Below, piece by piece: positions 1-9,132 of a stretch of DNA of 64,000 nt; within the stretch, counting starts at the first letter, position 1; each line of letters opens with the position of its first letter. The notes under the pieces were generated by a model. That model did not search any database. It saw only the letters and a program-made list of their open reading frames with translations, and was not told the DNA's origin. Origin of the DNA: Leptospira sp. (GTDB lineage Bacteria > Spirochaetota > Leptospiria > Leptospirales > Leptospiraceae); assembly GCA_027531445.1 (NCBI GenBank), contig JAPZRK010000030.1:51631-115630 (forward strand), given 5' to 3'. Position numbers and translations under genes: made by a program.

Positions 1-795
1 GCGATAAAAATAATGAAAATAGTTTTTTTCTCCTTCGCTCATGCCCCATCTGTTGATAGCGGCGTACAAAAACATCCAGAAACTAAAGTGTTTTTCATCA
101 ATCGGACCCAAACCACGTTTGAGAATGACGAAGCCAACAAAAAGGTAAGATACAATCGTCGCGACTCCAAGCAAGGTTAGGTAGATAAAAATGGTACGAA
201 GTTTTTTTCCAAAACTTCGATTTTGATTCAGTAAAATCGCCGAAGGCACAATGCCGAAATGGATTACATTGGATTGATGAAAGTAAATGGAAAATAATTG
301 CAGGCACCAAAGAAGAATGAGATGCCAATGTTTTAGTCCGCCTCTTAAGAAGTATACTGTGAACAAAAAAAGCAAAGCCATCAAACAAGAATGAATGAGT
401 GGCGTATCATTATGTAGGCTATAGAACCAAAATGCTTGGCTAAATTGAATGCACATAGCAAGAAGGATTGCTAAAAAAAAGTCTTTATAAAGTTTTTGAA
501 AGATCCAAATGAAAATGCCCAGAAAGATAAGCGAAGAAACAAGGATCCTCAATCTCAAAAAGAACATGATATCGGTCGTTGGATAAATGGATTGGATCCA
601 CTTCCAATAGAGTAGTCCTGAGGATTCAAATCCAAGATGATGAGGATTAAAAAAGGCAGATTCTATCCTATTCTTTTGGATATTAAGAGCATATACACAA
701 GAATCCCAATCGAAATTTCTGGAAAGAAATCGCAAGTGGAACAAAAATAAAAAAACTAATATGAGAGATATAATTAGAAAACGAATCTTCTTCAA
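1..795 (-). CDS. Multi-pass membrane protein, GT-C glycosyltransferase-like (C-terminus outside window)
   Basis: The frame is open from a TTG at 795 down to base 1 (265 codons, no stop), so the C-terminal part lies outside the window. The TTG is favoured because AAGGGA sits 8 bases before it, directly after the stop of the preceding gene at 809; there is no in-frame ATG near it. The protein starts with a hydrophobic helix, then a loop with FDWDSCVYAL, followed by at least five more hydrophobic segments. An Asp-containing first loop after the first membrane helix is the usual layout of GT-C transferases that use polyprenyl-phosphate sugars. Together with the GT4 and GT87 genes upstream this suggests a role in building a surface glycan or glycolipid. 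The family assignment is inference; another polytopic membrane protein is possible. Confidence 0.6.
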   Translation of the reverse strand, partial: MKKIRFLIISLILVFLFLFHLRFLSRNFDWDSCVYALNIQKNRIESAFFNPHHLGFESSGLLYWKWIQSIYPTTDIMFFLRLRILVSSLIFLGIFIWIFQKLYKDFFLAILLAMCIQFSQAFWFYSLHNDTPLIHSCLMALLFLFTVYFLRGGLKHWHLILLWCLQLFSIYFHQSNVIHFGIVPSAILLNQNRSFGKKLRTIFIYLTLLGVATIVSYLFVGFVILKRGLGPIDEKHFSFWMFLYAAINRWGMSEGEKNYFHYFYR

Positions 796-808
796 GGAAT
801 AGATCCCT

Positions 809-1399
809 TTATCTCTTCAAGATTTGATTCAAGATGGATCTATTCTTTCCATAAGGGAAAAAATAGGGTGACGTTCCTAAGATATGATCATCTTTTTTCC
901 ATACAACTTGATTGAGTCCAAAAAAATCTAATACACCAGAGTGAGACCAATCCACTTGAGTTTTGTCAGGTGAACAATCAAATTTGAATAGACTATGACC
1001 AAATCCTTTTTTTCTGATAATCCAAACTTCATTCCGAATCAAATATACGCTTACATTTAGCTTAGACAATAATCCTGCGAGATCCCAAAGCAAGGAAAAT
1101 GAAAGATAAAAGTAAACAAACAGAGTCAAGTATTGGTAGTATTTGAGATGATCAAGGAAAGGGATTTTTAATACTTTAGTGATTTCTAAAATGCCAACAA
1201 ACCAAAATAAGAAGTCACTTAAAATGTGTATATACTGATAAAGAAGAAACAAAAAACATCCAACTGCGATAACCAATATGTATTGAGGAATCAAATTTGG
1301 GGTAATCTTTTCATATAACGAAGTTCCAAAAAAAGCGTTGGTTCTTTTTGCCTTATATTCGGTTATTTTGAAGCGTAATTCTTTTAGCTTTTGTTTCAT
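809..1399 (-). CDS. Membrane protein of unknown function in glycosyltransferase operon
   Basis: This is a 196-residue protein. The ATG at 1399 is chosen because it overlaps the stop of the upstream glycosyltransferase gene as ATGA; an upstream ATG at 1447 would force a long overlap. A basic N-terminus (about 35 residues) is followed by two to three hydrophobic segments at about 38-60, 62-80 and 87-110, then a hydrophilic domain of about 85 residues rich in aromatic and beta-type sequence (NVSVYLIRNEVWII onward) that could be a PH-like fold. I recognise no catalytic motif. Translational coupling to the glycosyltransferase implies a role in the same glycan pathway or in the membrane placement of its enzymes. 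Confidence 0.65.
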   Translation of the reverse strand: MKQKLKELRFKITEYKAKRTNAFFGTSLYEKITPNLIPQYILVIAVGCFLFLLYQYIHILSDFLFWFVGILEITKVLKIPFLDHLKYYQYLTLFVYFYLSFSLLWDLAGLLSKLNVSVYLIRNEVWIIRKKGFGHSLFKFDCSPDKTQVDWSHSGVLDFFGLNQVVWKKDDHILGTSPYFFPYGKNRSILNQILKR

Positions 1400-2484
1400 T
1401 TGAATAATTCCTTTTGCAGAAGATCTGCAGTCTTGTTCCAGGTCCAATTCTCTTCATTAAACTTCGGCGATCTTTCAGTTGTTAAAAATTGAGAGGCTGA
1501 GTGGAAGGCATTTTCCCAGGCTTTTTCGCTTGAAGCACTCACATACAAATCGTTCTTTTCTTCTAAGATTTCTTTAAAGACAGGAATATCAGAAGCGATA
1601 CATCGTTTGTTTTCAATCATCGCTTCCAGCAGTGGCAATCCAAATCCTTCGTGCAAAGATGGAAAAAAGAAAGCTTCGCAATCTTGAATGGCTTGCCCTA
1701 AGGTGTCGTCATTTGGATTTTCAAAAAAGAAAATGTGATTATTTTTGCTTTCGTTCGATTGTAAATATAGATACAACTCATCACCTTCTGTTCCCCATCC
1801 TTTTCGTCCCAATATAAGTAGAGAGTGGTTATCATTTGGATTTAAACTTTTGAAATTTATAAAAGCGTTATTGTGAGTTTGAAGGTTTTTTCGCGGTTCC
1901 AAGGTTCCGATCGTTAAATAAAAGTTTGGTGGAAAATTTCGATTTTCTCTTTTGAATTTTCTTCGAATGACCCCGGGATAAATGACAACACATTTAGATA
2001 TTTGCTTTGGGAAGTGATTGCCTATTTCATATTGAGTATTTTGAGAAAGGCAGAAGATTCGATCTGCATTTTTTAAGGTGCGTGGCGAAAATAGTTTATG
2101 CTGAAAATAATTCCATTTTGCCATGGTTTCAGGAGCAGAAATAAAATTTAAATCATGGTAATTGACGAAAGAAGGAATTTTTAGCTTGCGGAACGGTAAC
2201 AGTTGCAAGGTGGCCCAGAATGAATCTACTTTTTGTTGGGTGATCCTTCTTGGAAGAATGAAGTGTAAGTAGAAGGGGCCAGGAATTTTCCGAGTTTCAA
2301 TCACTAATATGATATTCGAGTTTTTCAGTAGGTCTGAAAAGACAGGGTGAATGGGTTTATTACTAAAGAAGGTAAATTTGATATTCGGAAACCTAGGTAT
2401 CAAAATTTGCAAAGTTTCCGCGAGATAACGTGAATTCCCGGTAATTCCGTATGCTAAAGGTCTTACATCAATTCCGAGATTCAT
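1396..2484 (-). CDS. Family 4 glycosyltransferase (GT-B fold)
   Basis: A 362-residue cytoplasmic enzyme that would transfer a sugar from a nucleotide-sugar donor to a lipid-linked or glycan acceptor. The N-terminal half begins MNLGIDVRPL and carries the small-residue loop YGITGNSRY typical of GT-B acceptor domains. The C-terminal half has GTLEPRKN at about 193-200, the start of the donor domain in mannosyl- and rhamnosyl-type GT4 enzymes, and EGFGLPLLE at about 279-287, the EX7E catalytic/donor-binding motif. Its start overlaps the end of the GT87 gene by 17 bp and its stop overlaps the next start, so the genes form one operon. The sugar and acceptor cannot be read from sequence; mannose is plausible from the GT87 neighbour. 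Confidence 0.88.
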   Translation of the reverse strand: MNLGIDVRPLAYGITGNSRYLAETLQILIPRFPNIKFTFFSNKPIHPVFSDLLKNSNIILVIETRKIPGPFYLHFILPRRITQQKVDSFWATLQLLPFRKLKIPSFVNYHDLNFISAPETMAKWNYFQHKLFSPRTLKNADRIFCLSQNTQYEIGNHFPKQISKCVVIYPGVIRRKFKRENRNFPPNFYLTIGTLEPRKNLQTHNNAFINFKSLNPNDNHSLLILGRKGWGTEGDELYLYLQSNESKNNHIFFFENPNDDTLGQAIQDCEAFFFPSLHEGFGLPLLEAMIENKRCIASDIPVFKEILEEKNDLYVSASSEKAWENAFHSASQFLTTERSPKFNEENWTWNKTADLLQKELFK

Positions 2485-3760
2485 TAGGCTTCTTGATTGT
2501 TTCTTTTAGAATGATGAGATATAAGGATGCACCGGTATAAAAAAGAATTGAGAACATTAAAAACACGTTCTCTAAAATTTTACCAACAAACATACGATGT
2601 GTGATGAGTGGTAAAGCAAGGACAATGAGTAAAAATGCGTTTTCTTTCTTTAGTATTCCTTCCTTTTGTTTTTTGCCTAAAAGTAAGTAAATAGGGAAAA
2701 CGCAAATAACAAAACTATGAATCCAGCTTATTCCGCTAAACAGTGCAGAAGCTAAAAAAAGCAGGGAGGTAAGTTCCCACTTTTTATTTTTGAGAGTAAG
2801 AACATAAAGAAGGGGTAAACCAAATAGGAATGTAATGAAAAGCTGAATGTATTTTACTGTTTGTAATGTCAGAGTAAAGAATGGCATACCATACATTGGT
2901 TGGTTCACGAAATCAGCACCAGAGACAAAATATTTAGCAAGCGTGGAAGGAAGGCTCTGGTTGTTTTTCCATGAGCGTAAAAGCGGATTCGAGAGCGCGT
3001 TGCCCAAAACTTCTTCTACCCATAGCTTGCTCATTGCGATCGTATAATCAGCATTATAGACCATCGGCAAAGTATTCCAAAGAATCATTGAAATAAAAAA
3101 TGAAGCTAACGCCTTCCATCGCTTTTCATAAACAAAAACAACGATGAAAACGAGAGGTGTGATCTTGATGCTTGTTGCGAGTGCGAGGATGAGGCCAGCG
3201 ATAAAATCATTTTTGATCGTAAGTGAGAGCAATACGAGAAGGATCAAAAGGATTCCAACTTGGTTGTTTTGGATGTGACTTTCTATATAACGATAATTTA
3301 GAAAGAGCACCAAACATAAAAACCATTCAATATTTGGAATATTCAGCTCAAAACGTTTTGGTTTTAAAAAAAGATATAATATACCGCACAGAGCGAGAAA
3401 ATTGATAAGGCCAAACAAACCAGCGGCAGTTGGTTCTGATAAAGATGTCAGAGGTATGAGTAGAAATGAGAGTAGTGGTGGATAGATGTAAGTTGCTGTT
3501 TGGTTTTGTAAATCGGAAAGGAGATTTGCATTCTCTGGCAAAAAGAGATCTTCCCATTTTTTGATGGAATTTTGTAATTCATATGCCACATCGAATTTGT
3601 ACAAATTTTCACCACTTTTCCATCGCTCACTTGCGTGGTAGTAATCTAAAAAATCTGATTTTTGTCCCGATTTTGAAAAACCGTTAATTAAAAAGATCAC
3701 GAGGAAGATACCAAGAAGGATCCGACCTCCCACCGTTGACTTTTGAAGATGTTTCCACAT
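2468..3760 (-). CDS. GT87 (DUF2029) polyprenyl-phosphate-mannose-type glycosyltransferase
   Basis: A 430-residue integral membrane protein with about ten hydrophobic helices. After the first helix comes SDFLDYYHASERWKSGENLY (about 35-54), which matches the DxxxYY...G..lY loop of GT87 enzymes such as actinobacterial alpha-mannosyltransferases; the Asp is the expected catalytic base on the extracytoplasmic side. It is the first gene of the minus-strand glycan operon and is divergent from queA, so an operon promoter should lie in 3761-3814. It probably extends a surface glycan with a lipid-linked mannose or related sugar. The family is fairly secure; the exact substrate is not. Confidence 0.84.
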   Translation of the reverse strand: MWKHLQKSTVGGRILLGIFLVIFLINGFSKSGQKSDFLDYYHASERWKSGENLYKFDVAYELQNSIKKWEDLFLPENANLLSDLQNQTATYIYPPLLSFLLIPLTSLSEPTAAGLFGLINFLALCGILYLFLKPKRFELNIPNIEWFLCLVLFLNYRYIESHIQNNQVGILLILLVLLSLTIKNDFIAGLILALATSIKITPLVFIVVFVYEKRWKALASFFISMILWNTLPMVYNADYTIAMSKLWVEEVLGNALSNPLLRSWKNNQSLPSTLAKYFVSGADFVNQPMYGMPFFTLTLQTVKYIQLFITFLFGLPLLYVLTLKNKKWELTSLLFLASALFSGISWIHSFVICVFPIYLLLGKKQKEGILKKENAFLLIVLALPLITHRMFVGKILENVFLMFSILFYTGASLYLIILKETIKKPNESRN

Positions 3761-3814
3761 GGTTTCCTACCAATTTTTGGTTTTTCCTAATTCTAGCAAG
3801 ATTTTCCTGACAGT

Positions 3815-4864
3815 ATGGCATTGGATGATCTTCTTGCAGAGTATGATTTCCCTTTGGATGAAAGTCGGATCGCAAAGTTTCCCGCAAAAAATCGGGATGA
3901 ATCAAAACTCCTAGGTGTCGACAGGGCTACAAATCAGATCCGGGAATACTCCACCTTCAAAGAGATCAAATCTCTTTTGAAACCTGGAGATCTTCTCGTA
4001 TTCAATCAGACAAAGGTTTCCAAAAGAAGAGTGTATCTCAAAACGAAATCTGGTCGTGTCCATGAATCAGTCTTTATAGAGAGTCGAGATCCACTAGCTT
4101 GTGAATGGGTCTGTATACTTAAAAATCGCAAAAAACTAAAATTAGGTGACGTGCTCTTTCCAGAAACGGTAAACGATATATCTTTTACCTACCTTGGTGG
4201 AGAAGGAGATTTGTCGATTCTCCGTTCGATTCGAGGAATTGGCGAAGAAGACTTTGAGCGGTGGGGGAATGTACCCATTCCACCGTATTTAAAACGAAAG
4301 GCGACAAATGAAGACAATGATCGCTACCAAACGATCTTTGCGAAGGATCCCGGCTCTGTTGCGGCTCCTACGGCAGGTCTCCATTTTACACATGAATTGC
4401 AAAATCAACTGATACAATCAGGAATCGAATTTGTCCCCGTGAATTTGCGCATTGGTTACGGAACATTTCAGCCCTTTACAGAAGAGCAATTCCAAGCAAA
4501 AAAATTGCACGAGGAATCTTTTTCTGTACCGCAGACTTCTGCTGATGCCATGAACCAAGCCCGTGCTGAGGGTCGGAGGATCATTGCGGTAGGTACCACA
4601 ACTTTACGTGTTCTCGAATCTATTTTTGAGAAAGATTCTCAAAAATTTATGTCAGGCGATGGCATAACTGACATTTTTATGTCACCTGGCTACTCGATTC
4701 AATCCATCCAAGGACTGATCACAAATTTTCATTTACCGAGATCAAGTCTGCTCTTACTTGTTAGTACATTTGCAGAGAGAGAATTAGTTTTGCGATCTTA
4801 TCATTATGCATTGGAGCAAAACTTCCGATTCTATTCTTATGGCGATGCAATGTTTATATACTGA
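3815..4864 (+). CDS. queA: S-adenosylmethionine:tRNA ribosyltransferase-isomerase QueA
   Basis: QueA uses the ribosyl group of SAM to convert preQ1 at tRNA position 34 to epoxyqueuosine, the penultimate step of queuosine synthesis. The 349-residue length is normal. Family signatures are present in order: YDFPLDESRIAKFPAKNRDE near the N-terminus (about 10-29), LLVFNQTKV, GNVPIPPYLKR (about 151-161) and APTAGLHFT (about 184-192), then VGTTTLRVLES in the C-terminal half. The gene is divergent from the glycan operon, with 54 bp between the starts. No other queuosine gene is visible in the window. Confidence 0.97.
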   Translation: MALDDLLAEYDFPLDESRIAKFPAKNRDESKLLGVDRATNQIREYSTFKEIKSLLKPGDLLVFNQTKVSKRRVYLKTKSGRVHESVFIESRDPLACEWVCILKNRKKLKLGDVLFPETVNDISFTYLGGEGDLSILRSIRGIGEEDFERWGNVPIPPYLKRKATNEDNDRYQTIFAKDPGSVAAPTAGLHFTHELQNQLIQSGIEFVPVNLRIGYGTFQPFTEEQFQAKKLHEESFSVPQTSADAMNQARAEGRRIIAVGTTTLRVLESIFEKDSQKFMSGDGITDIFMSPGYSIQSIQGLITNFHLPRSSLLLLVSTFAERELVLRSYHYALEQNFRFYSYGDAMFIY

Positions 4865-4926
4865 AAAAGGATTTACAATTTGAGACTTTTCCCTAATCTG
4901 ATAAGGAGATAGCTGATTTACAAAGC

Positions 4927-6228
4927 ATGTTTTCCCCACAGTCTTCAGTCATGATCTCACTCCTATCGGGAGTCGGATTGCTCGCAGTTGTTTCCATTGC
5001 ACCTGTCAAACAATACGATGCTCCAGGGCCACTTGTGCCTATCAAGTCGGAGATCACGCCGTCTGAAAAATCTTATCTTCCATCTAACTCAAATTCTGAT
5101 CTTGCTGTTATAAAATCTAATTCCATAGCTCAAGATGAGTTCAGCTTGAATGCATCTAATATCAGTTCTATGCCAGCTACATCCAAAGAGTTAGCAGATA
5201 TTTTCTCTCGTTCCGGATCTGAACTCAAATTCAACACGGCATCAGCCCAAACAGATTGGGATCTTTACGAAAACAGGATTGGTGAGAAAAAAGTTTTCTT
5301 CCAAAAAGATGGATTGGTACTGCGTTCAATAAATGACCAGCGTACTTTTGCTCAAAATCCTCAGTTCTTTCGTCGTGATTTCAATCCTTTGGATCGATAC
5401 TCGGCACGTCGTTTCGATACTATCGAAGTTCAGTATGCCATTACGCCTAACATTGGTGCAGTATTCCAGGGTGGAAATTATGATCATACTGATGACCGCT
5501 CACGTATCCAACGCAATGTGGCGATGGCTGGGATCTCTATCAATTCAGGAGATTTGTTTCAAGCAAAGGTACTGACGGGAGATTCAAGTTATGTTCAGAC
5601 CCCACTGGCAAGTTATAATTATAATCCTTTAAATCCATCACGACCGAATGATATATCACGTCGCGAAAGAGACGATGTGAGACAGCTTTACGAATGGCAG
5701 GCAAATTTTACGCCATCCGAATATTTTAAATTTCAGACTTCTCTTTACAATCAAAGAGCTGAAAATTCTTTGAATATGTCATCGCCTGATGGCGGTAAGG
5801 TATCAGTATTTTTTGGTGGTAAAAAGGTACAGCTAAATCTTCGTTATAACTACCTTGCCAATAAATCAAATCCGGGCTCTCAACAATTTTTCAGCCCTAG
5901 CCAAGATTTAGCATCGCTTGGTGTGATCGTTTTTCTTGACCAGTCACAACGTTATTCTCTATACGTTGGTAACAACTATCATAATGTGTTAAACGATCCA
6001 GCCAATCAGGTAAGAGATGCAAGCGGACGGTCTCCTTCTACTTTTACTGCTTCCTTTCGAGGAAAGAATCCATCATCTAGTAGATCCAGTTTTTTCTTTA
6101 ATGTCCAAAATCAGTTTTATAAAGATGGAGCGATTCTGGGAGTTCCAGGGATGATACCCATTGGATCACAGCAAGGCAAATCATTCTACGAATATGCAAC
6201 TTCACTTGGCGTAGATGTTTCTTTTTAG
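4927..6228 (+). CDS. Predicted outer-membrane beta-barrel protein, function unknown
   Basis: A 433-residue protein with an N-terminal hydrophobic segment (SVMISLLSGVGLLAVVSIAP, about 7-26) that acts as signal peptide or anchor. A low-complexity Ser/Asn-rich stretch follows to about 115. From about 130 the sequence shows alternating hydrophobic strands with aromatic ends (RFDTIEVQYAI, IGAVFQGGNY, KFQTSLYNQRAE, QLNLRYNYLA, RYSLYVGNNY) and it ends in VDVSF with a terminal Phe, the BAM recognition feature of barrel proteins. Its last 14 bp overlap the start of the FlgO-like lipoprotein gene, so the two are co-translated. I do not recognise a named family. Confidence 0.62.
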   Translation: MFSPQSSVMISLLSGVGLLAVVSIAPVKQYDAPGPLVPIKSEITPSEKSYLPSNSNSDLAVIKSNSIAQDEFSLNASNISSMPATSKELADIFSRSGSELKFNTASAQTDWDLYENRIGEKKVFFQKDGLVLRSINDQRTFAQNPQFFRRDFNPLDRYSARRFDTIEVQYAITPNIGAVFQGGNYDHTDDRSRIQRNVAMAGISINSGDLFQAKVLTGDSSYVQTPLASYNYNPLNPSRPNDISRRERDDVRQLYEWQANFTPSEYFKFQTSLYNQRAENSLNMSSPDGGKVSVFFGGKKVQLNLRYNYLANKSNPGSQQFFSPSQDLASLGVIVFLDQSQRYSLYVGNNYHNVLNDPANQVRDASGRSPSTFTASFRGKNPSSSRSSFFFNVQNQFYKDGAILGVPGMIPIGSQQGKSFYEYATSLGVDVSF

Positions 6229-6712
6229 GATTCCTTTCCTCATCCTTTTTCTTTTTTGTTCCTGCTTTTTTAGTGATGAAAAGGAATCTCGCCCCAAAAA
6301 AGAAATCCTTCCCCCTTTGGAACAATTGGCAGTTTCACTCTCAGAAAAGGGATTCCTAGTAAACAAACAAAGGATGATCGTTCTTACCTTTACGTCCAGC
6401 GATGGGACCAGTAATATCTACGGAAGTATCCTGTCCGAAAAATTGACCACGGAGTTAGTCAAAAAAGATCGATTTCATATCTTAGATCGGATGGTGAATG
6501 AGAAAACCCTAAAAGAAAGGGGACTCAGTTTGGAATCCTCGCCAGACCTGGAAACCTTACGTAAAATAGGTGATACACTTCGGGTGGACGTGCTTGTAAC
6601 AGGTATCATAAGTTCCTATCAAAATGGGGTTTTCGTAAATACCCGTCTCATAGAAATTAAATCAGGGCTTATCCTTAAGGCGGAAGAAGTATTTGTTCGC
6701 ATTGATGGATAA
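6215..6712 (+). CDS. FlgO-like lipoprotein
   Basis: A 165-residue predicted lipoprotein: MFLFRIPFLILFLFCSC gives a short hydrophobic signal ending at Cys17 with Ser at -1, an acceptable spirochaetal lipobox. The mature part resembles the FlgO/CsgG-type fold that builds outer-membrane-associated assemblies: RMIVLTFTSSDG, then GSILSEKLTTELVKKDRFHILDR split as strand-helix-strand, and VDVLVTGIIS followed by TRLIEIKSG. In Vibrio, FlgO is an outer-membrane flagellar lipoprotein; Leptospira flagella are periplasmic, so the role here is open. It overlaps the barrel gene upstream by 14 bp, suggesting a joint outer-membrane function. Family assignment is by pattern memory only. Confidence 0.62.
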   Translation: MFLFRIPFLILFLFCSCFFSDEKESRPKKEILPPLEQLAVSLSEKGFLVNKQRMIVLTFTSSDGTSNIYGSILSEKLTTELVKKDRFHILDRMVNEKTLKERGLSLESSPDLETLRKIGDTLRVDVLVTGIISSYQNGVFVNTRLIEIKSGLILKAEEVFVRIDG

Positions 6713-6802
6713 ATAACTAAATTCCATGAATTTACGATCCCTGAATCCAATTTTGGATTGATTCCGCATTTTAATAAAACATAAATGTATCAAGAGGACA
6801 AG

Positions 6803-9058
6803 ATGGCATTCGATATAGAAATGATTCAGGCTCGCTACAAGAAAATGGAAGCGGCAATAACTGCAGCAAAAAAGGTAGTTGGGCGACCCCTTACACTCAC
6901 AGAAAAGATTCTTTACTCCCATTTATGGGACGGCAACGCACAACAAGCGTTTTCCCGCGGTAAAGATTATGTAGACTTCGCGCCAGACCGCGTCGCCATG
7001 CAAGACGCTACAGCGCAAATGGCATTATTACAATTTATGCAAGCCGGTCGAAAAAAAGTAGCGGTTCCTTCTACCGTTCACTGTGACCATCTCATCACTG
7101 CGAAAGTAGAATCGGGAAAGGATCTTGGTATCGCTCTCGACGAAAACAAAGAAGTATATGATTTCCTTTCTTCTGTATCCACAAAGTACGGGATCGGATT
7201 CTGGAAGCCAGGTGCAGGTATCATCCACCAAGTCGTTTTGGAAAACTACGCATTCCCAGGTGGAATGATGATTGGTACAGATTCACATACTGTCAATGCA
7301 GGTGGTCTCGGTATGATCGCCATTGGCGTAGGTGGAGCTGATGCTTGTGATGTGATGGCAGGACTCCCTTGGGAGCTCAAATGGCCAAAAGCCATTGGTG
7401 TCAAACTCACTGGTAAGCTAAATGGCTGGACCGCGGCAAAAGATGTGATCTTAAAAGTTGCAGGTATCCTTACTGTAAAAGGTGGGACAGGTGCGATTGT
7501 TGAATATTTTGGTCCTGGTGCAGAATCTCTCTCTTGTACTGGAAAAGGTACAATCTGTAACATGGGTGCTGAAATTGGTGCCACTACTTCCACATTTGCT
7601 TATGATGCTTCCATGGAACGTTACCTAAGATCCACTGATAGAGCAGAAGTCGCTGACCTTGCAAACCAATACAAAGAATTTCTAACTGCTGACAAAGAAG
7701 TTTATGCAGATCCAGCAAAATACTTTGATGAAGTCATCGAAATCAATCTAGATACTCTTGAGCCATATGTAAATGGTCCGTTCACACCTGACCTCGCGAC
7801 TCCGATTTCAAAAATGAAAGAAGAAGCGGCAAAGAATGGTTGGCCTACAAAAGTAGAAGTAGGTCTTATCGGTTCTTGTACAAATTCTTCTTATGAGGAC
7901 ATCTCACGTGCGGCTTCTCTTGCAAAACAAGTCTCCGCGAAAGGTCTCAAAACGAAAGCAGAGTTTACGATCACTCCTGGTTCGGAGCTAGTTCGTTATA
8001 CGATTGAAAGAGACGGGTTTATCGATTCTTTCCATAAAATCGGAGCAAAAGTTTTCTCAAATGCATGTGGTCCTTGCATTGGGATGTGGTCACGCGTTGG
8101 TGCTGAGAAAAAAGAAAAAAACACGATCGTTCACTCTTTCAATCGTAACTTCCAAGCTCGCCAAGATGGAAACCCTAATACTTATGCATTTGTTGCTTCA
8201 CCTGAGATTACAACTGCACTTGCCATCGCTGGTGATTTGGGCTTCAACCCACTAACAGACACACTCACAAACGAAAAAGGGGAACAAGTCAAATTGGATC
8301 CACCTTCTGGCGAGGAATTGCCACCAAAAGGTTTTGCAGTGGAAGATGCAGGATACCTCGCGCCAGCGGCAGACGGATCCGGTGTCCAAGTCATCGTCGA
8401 TCCCAAGTCCACTCGACTACAGCTCCTTGCACCATTCCAGAAATGGGAAGGCACAGATCTCAAAGGTCTAAAACTTCTTATCAAAGCAAAAGGTAAGTGT
8501 ACGACAGATCACATCTCCATGGCAGGTCCTTGGTTAAAATTTAGAGGACACTTAGATAATATCTCCAACAACTTGTTGATAGGTGCGACCAATTTTGCGA
8601 ACGGAAAACAAAACGAAGTCAAAAATCAGCTAACAGGAAATTACGAGCCAGTGCCTCAAACGCAAAGAGCTTACAAAGCGGCTGGTATCGGATCCATTGT
8701 TGTAGGTGACGAAAACTATGGAGAGGGTTCTTCAAGAGAACATGCCGCAATGGAACCTAGACATTTGGGTGTTCGTGCCGTACTTGTAAAGTCTTTTGCT
8801 CGAATCCATGAAACCAATTTGAAGAAGCAGGGAATGCTTGCGTTGACTTTTGCCAACAAAGACGATTATGAAAAAATCCAAGAAGATGATGTGATTGATA
8901 TCATCGGGTTGACTTCATTTGCGGAAGGCAAACCACTCACCTTGGTTCTCAACCATAAAGACGGTAAAAAAGATGAGATAGCTGTAAATCACACTTACAA
9001 TGCTCAGCAGATTGATTGGTTCAAAGCAGGTGCCGCGTTGAACCTCATGAAAGCGTAA
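6803..9058 (+). CDS. acn: Aconitate hydratase (mitochondrial-type)
   Basis: Aconitase interconverts citrate and isocitrate in the TCA cycle using a [4Fe-4S] cluster. The ATG at 6803 is preferred over the one at 6785 because AGAGGA lies just upstream, giving 751 residues, the expected length for the mitochondrial-type clade (start MAFDIEMIQARYKKMEAAI). Cluster ligands are visible in LIGSCTNSSYED and SNACGPCIGMW. Substrate-loop motifs include GTDSHTVNAGG and, in the C-terminal swivel domain, GEGSSREHAAMEPRHLG. The gene stands alone between the FlgO-like gene and a strong terminator. A 16-bp inverted repeat at 6744-6759 lies upstream and could be an operator. Confidence 0.97.
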   Translation: MAFDIEMIQARYKKMEAAITAAKKVVGRPLTLTEKILYSHLWDGNAQQAFSRGKDYVDFAPDRVAMQDATAQMALLQFMQAGRKKVAVPSTVHCDHLITAKVESGKDLGIALDENKEVYDFLSSVSTKYGIGFWKPGAGIIHQVVLENYAFPGGMMIGTDSHTVNAGGLGMIAIGVGGADACDVMAGLPWELKWPKAIGVKLTGKLNGWTAAKDVILKVAGILTVKGGTGAIVEYFGPGAESLSCTGKGTICNMGAEIGATTSTFAYDASMERYLRSTDRAEVADLANQYKEFLTADKEVYADPAKYFDEVIEINLDTLEPYVNGPFTPDLATPISKMKEEAAKNGWPTKVEVGLIGSCTNSSYEDISRAASLAKQVSAKGLKTKAEFTITPGSELVRYTIERDGFIDSFHKIGAKVFSNACGPCIGMWSRVGAEKKEKNTIVHSFNRNFQARQDGNPNTYAFVASPEITTALAIAGDLGFNPLTDTLTNEKGEQVKLDPPSGEELPPKGFAVEDAGYLAPAADGSGVQVIVDPKSTRLQLLAPFQKWEGTDLKGLKLLIKAKGKCTTDHISMAGPWLKFRGHLDNISNNLLIGATNFANGKQNEVKNQLTGNYEPVPQTQRAYKAAGIGSIVVGDENYGEGSSREHAAMEPRHLGVRAVLVKSFARIHETNLKKQGMLALTFANKDDYEKIQEDDVIDIIGLTSFAEGKPLTLVLNHKDGKKDEIAVNHTYNAQQIDWFKAGAALNLMKA

Positions 9059-9080
9059 GAAAATTTCTCTTCCTTAAACC

Positions 9081-9125
9081 AAACACTGGTAGTCCTATCA
9101 GATAGGATGCCAGTGTTTTTTATTT
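9081..9125 (+). terminator. Rho-independent terminator after aconitase
   Basis: An outer stem AACACTGG/CCAGTGTT encloses an inner stem TCCTATC/GATAGGA with a minimal loop, and is followed by TTTTTTATTTT. It lies 22 bp after the aconitase stop and 8 bp before the next gene, so it should end aconitase transcription. Confidence 0.88.
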
Positions 9126-9132
9126 TGCAATC

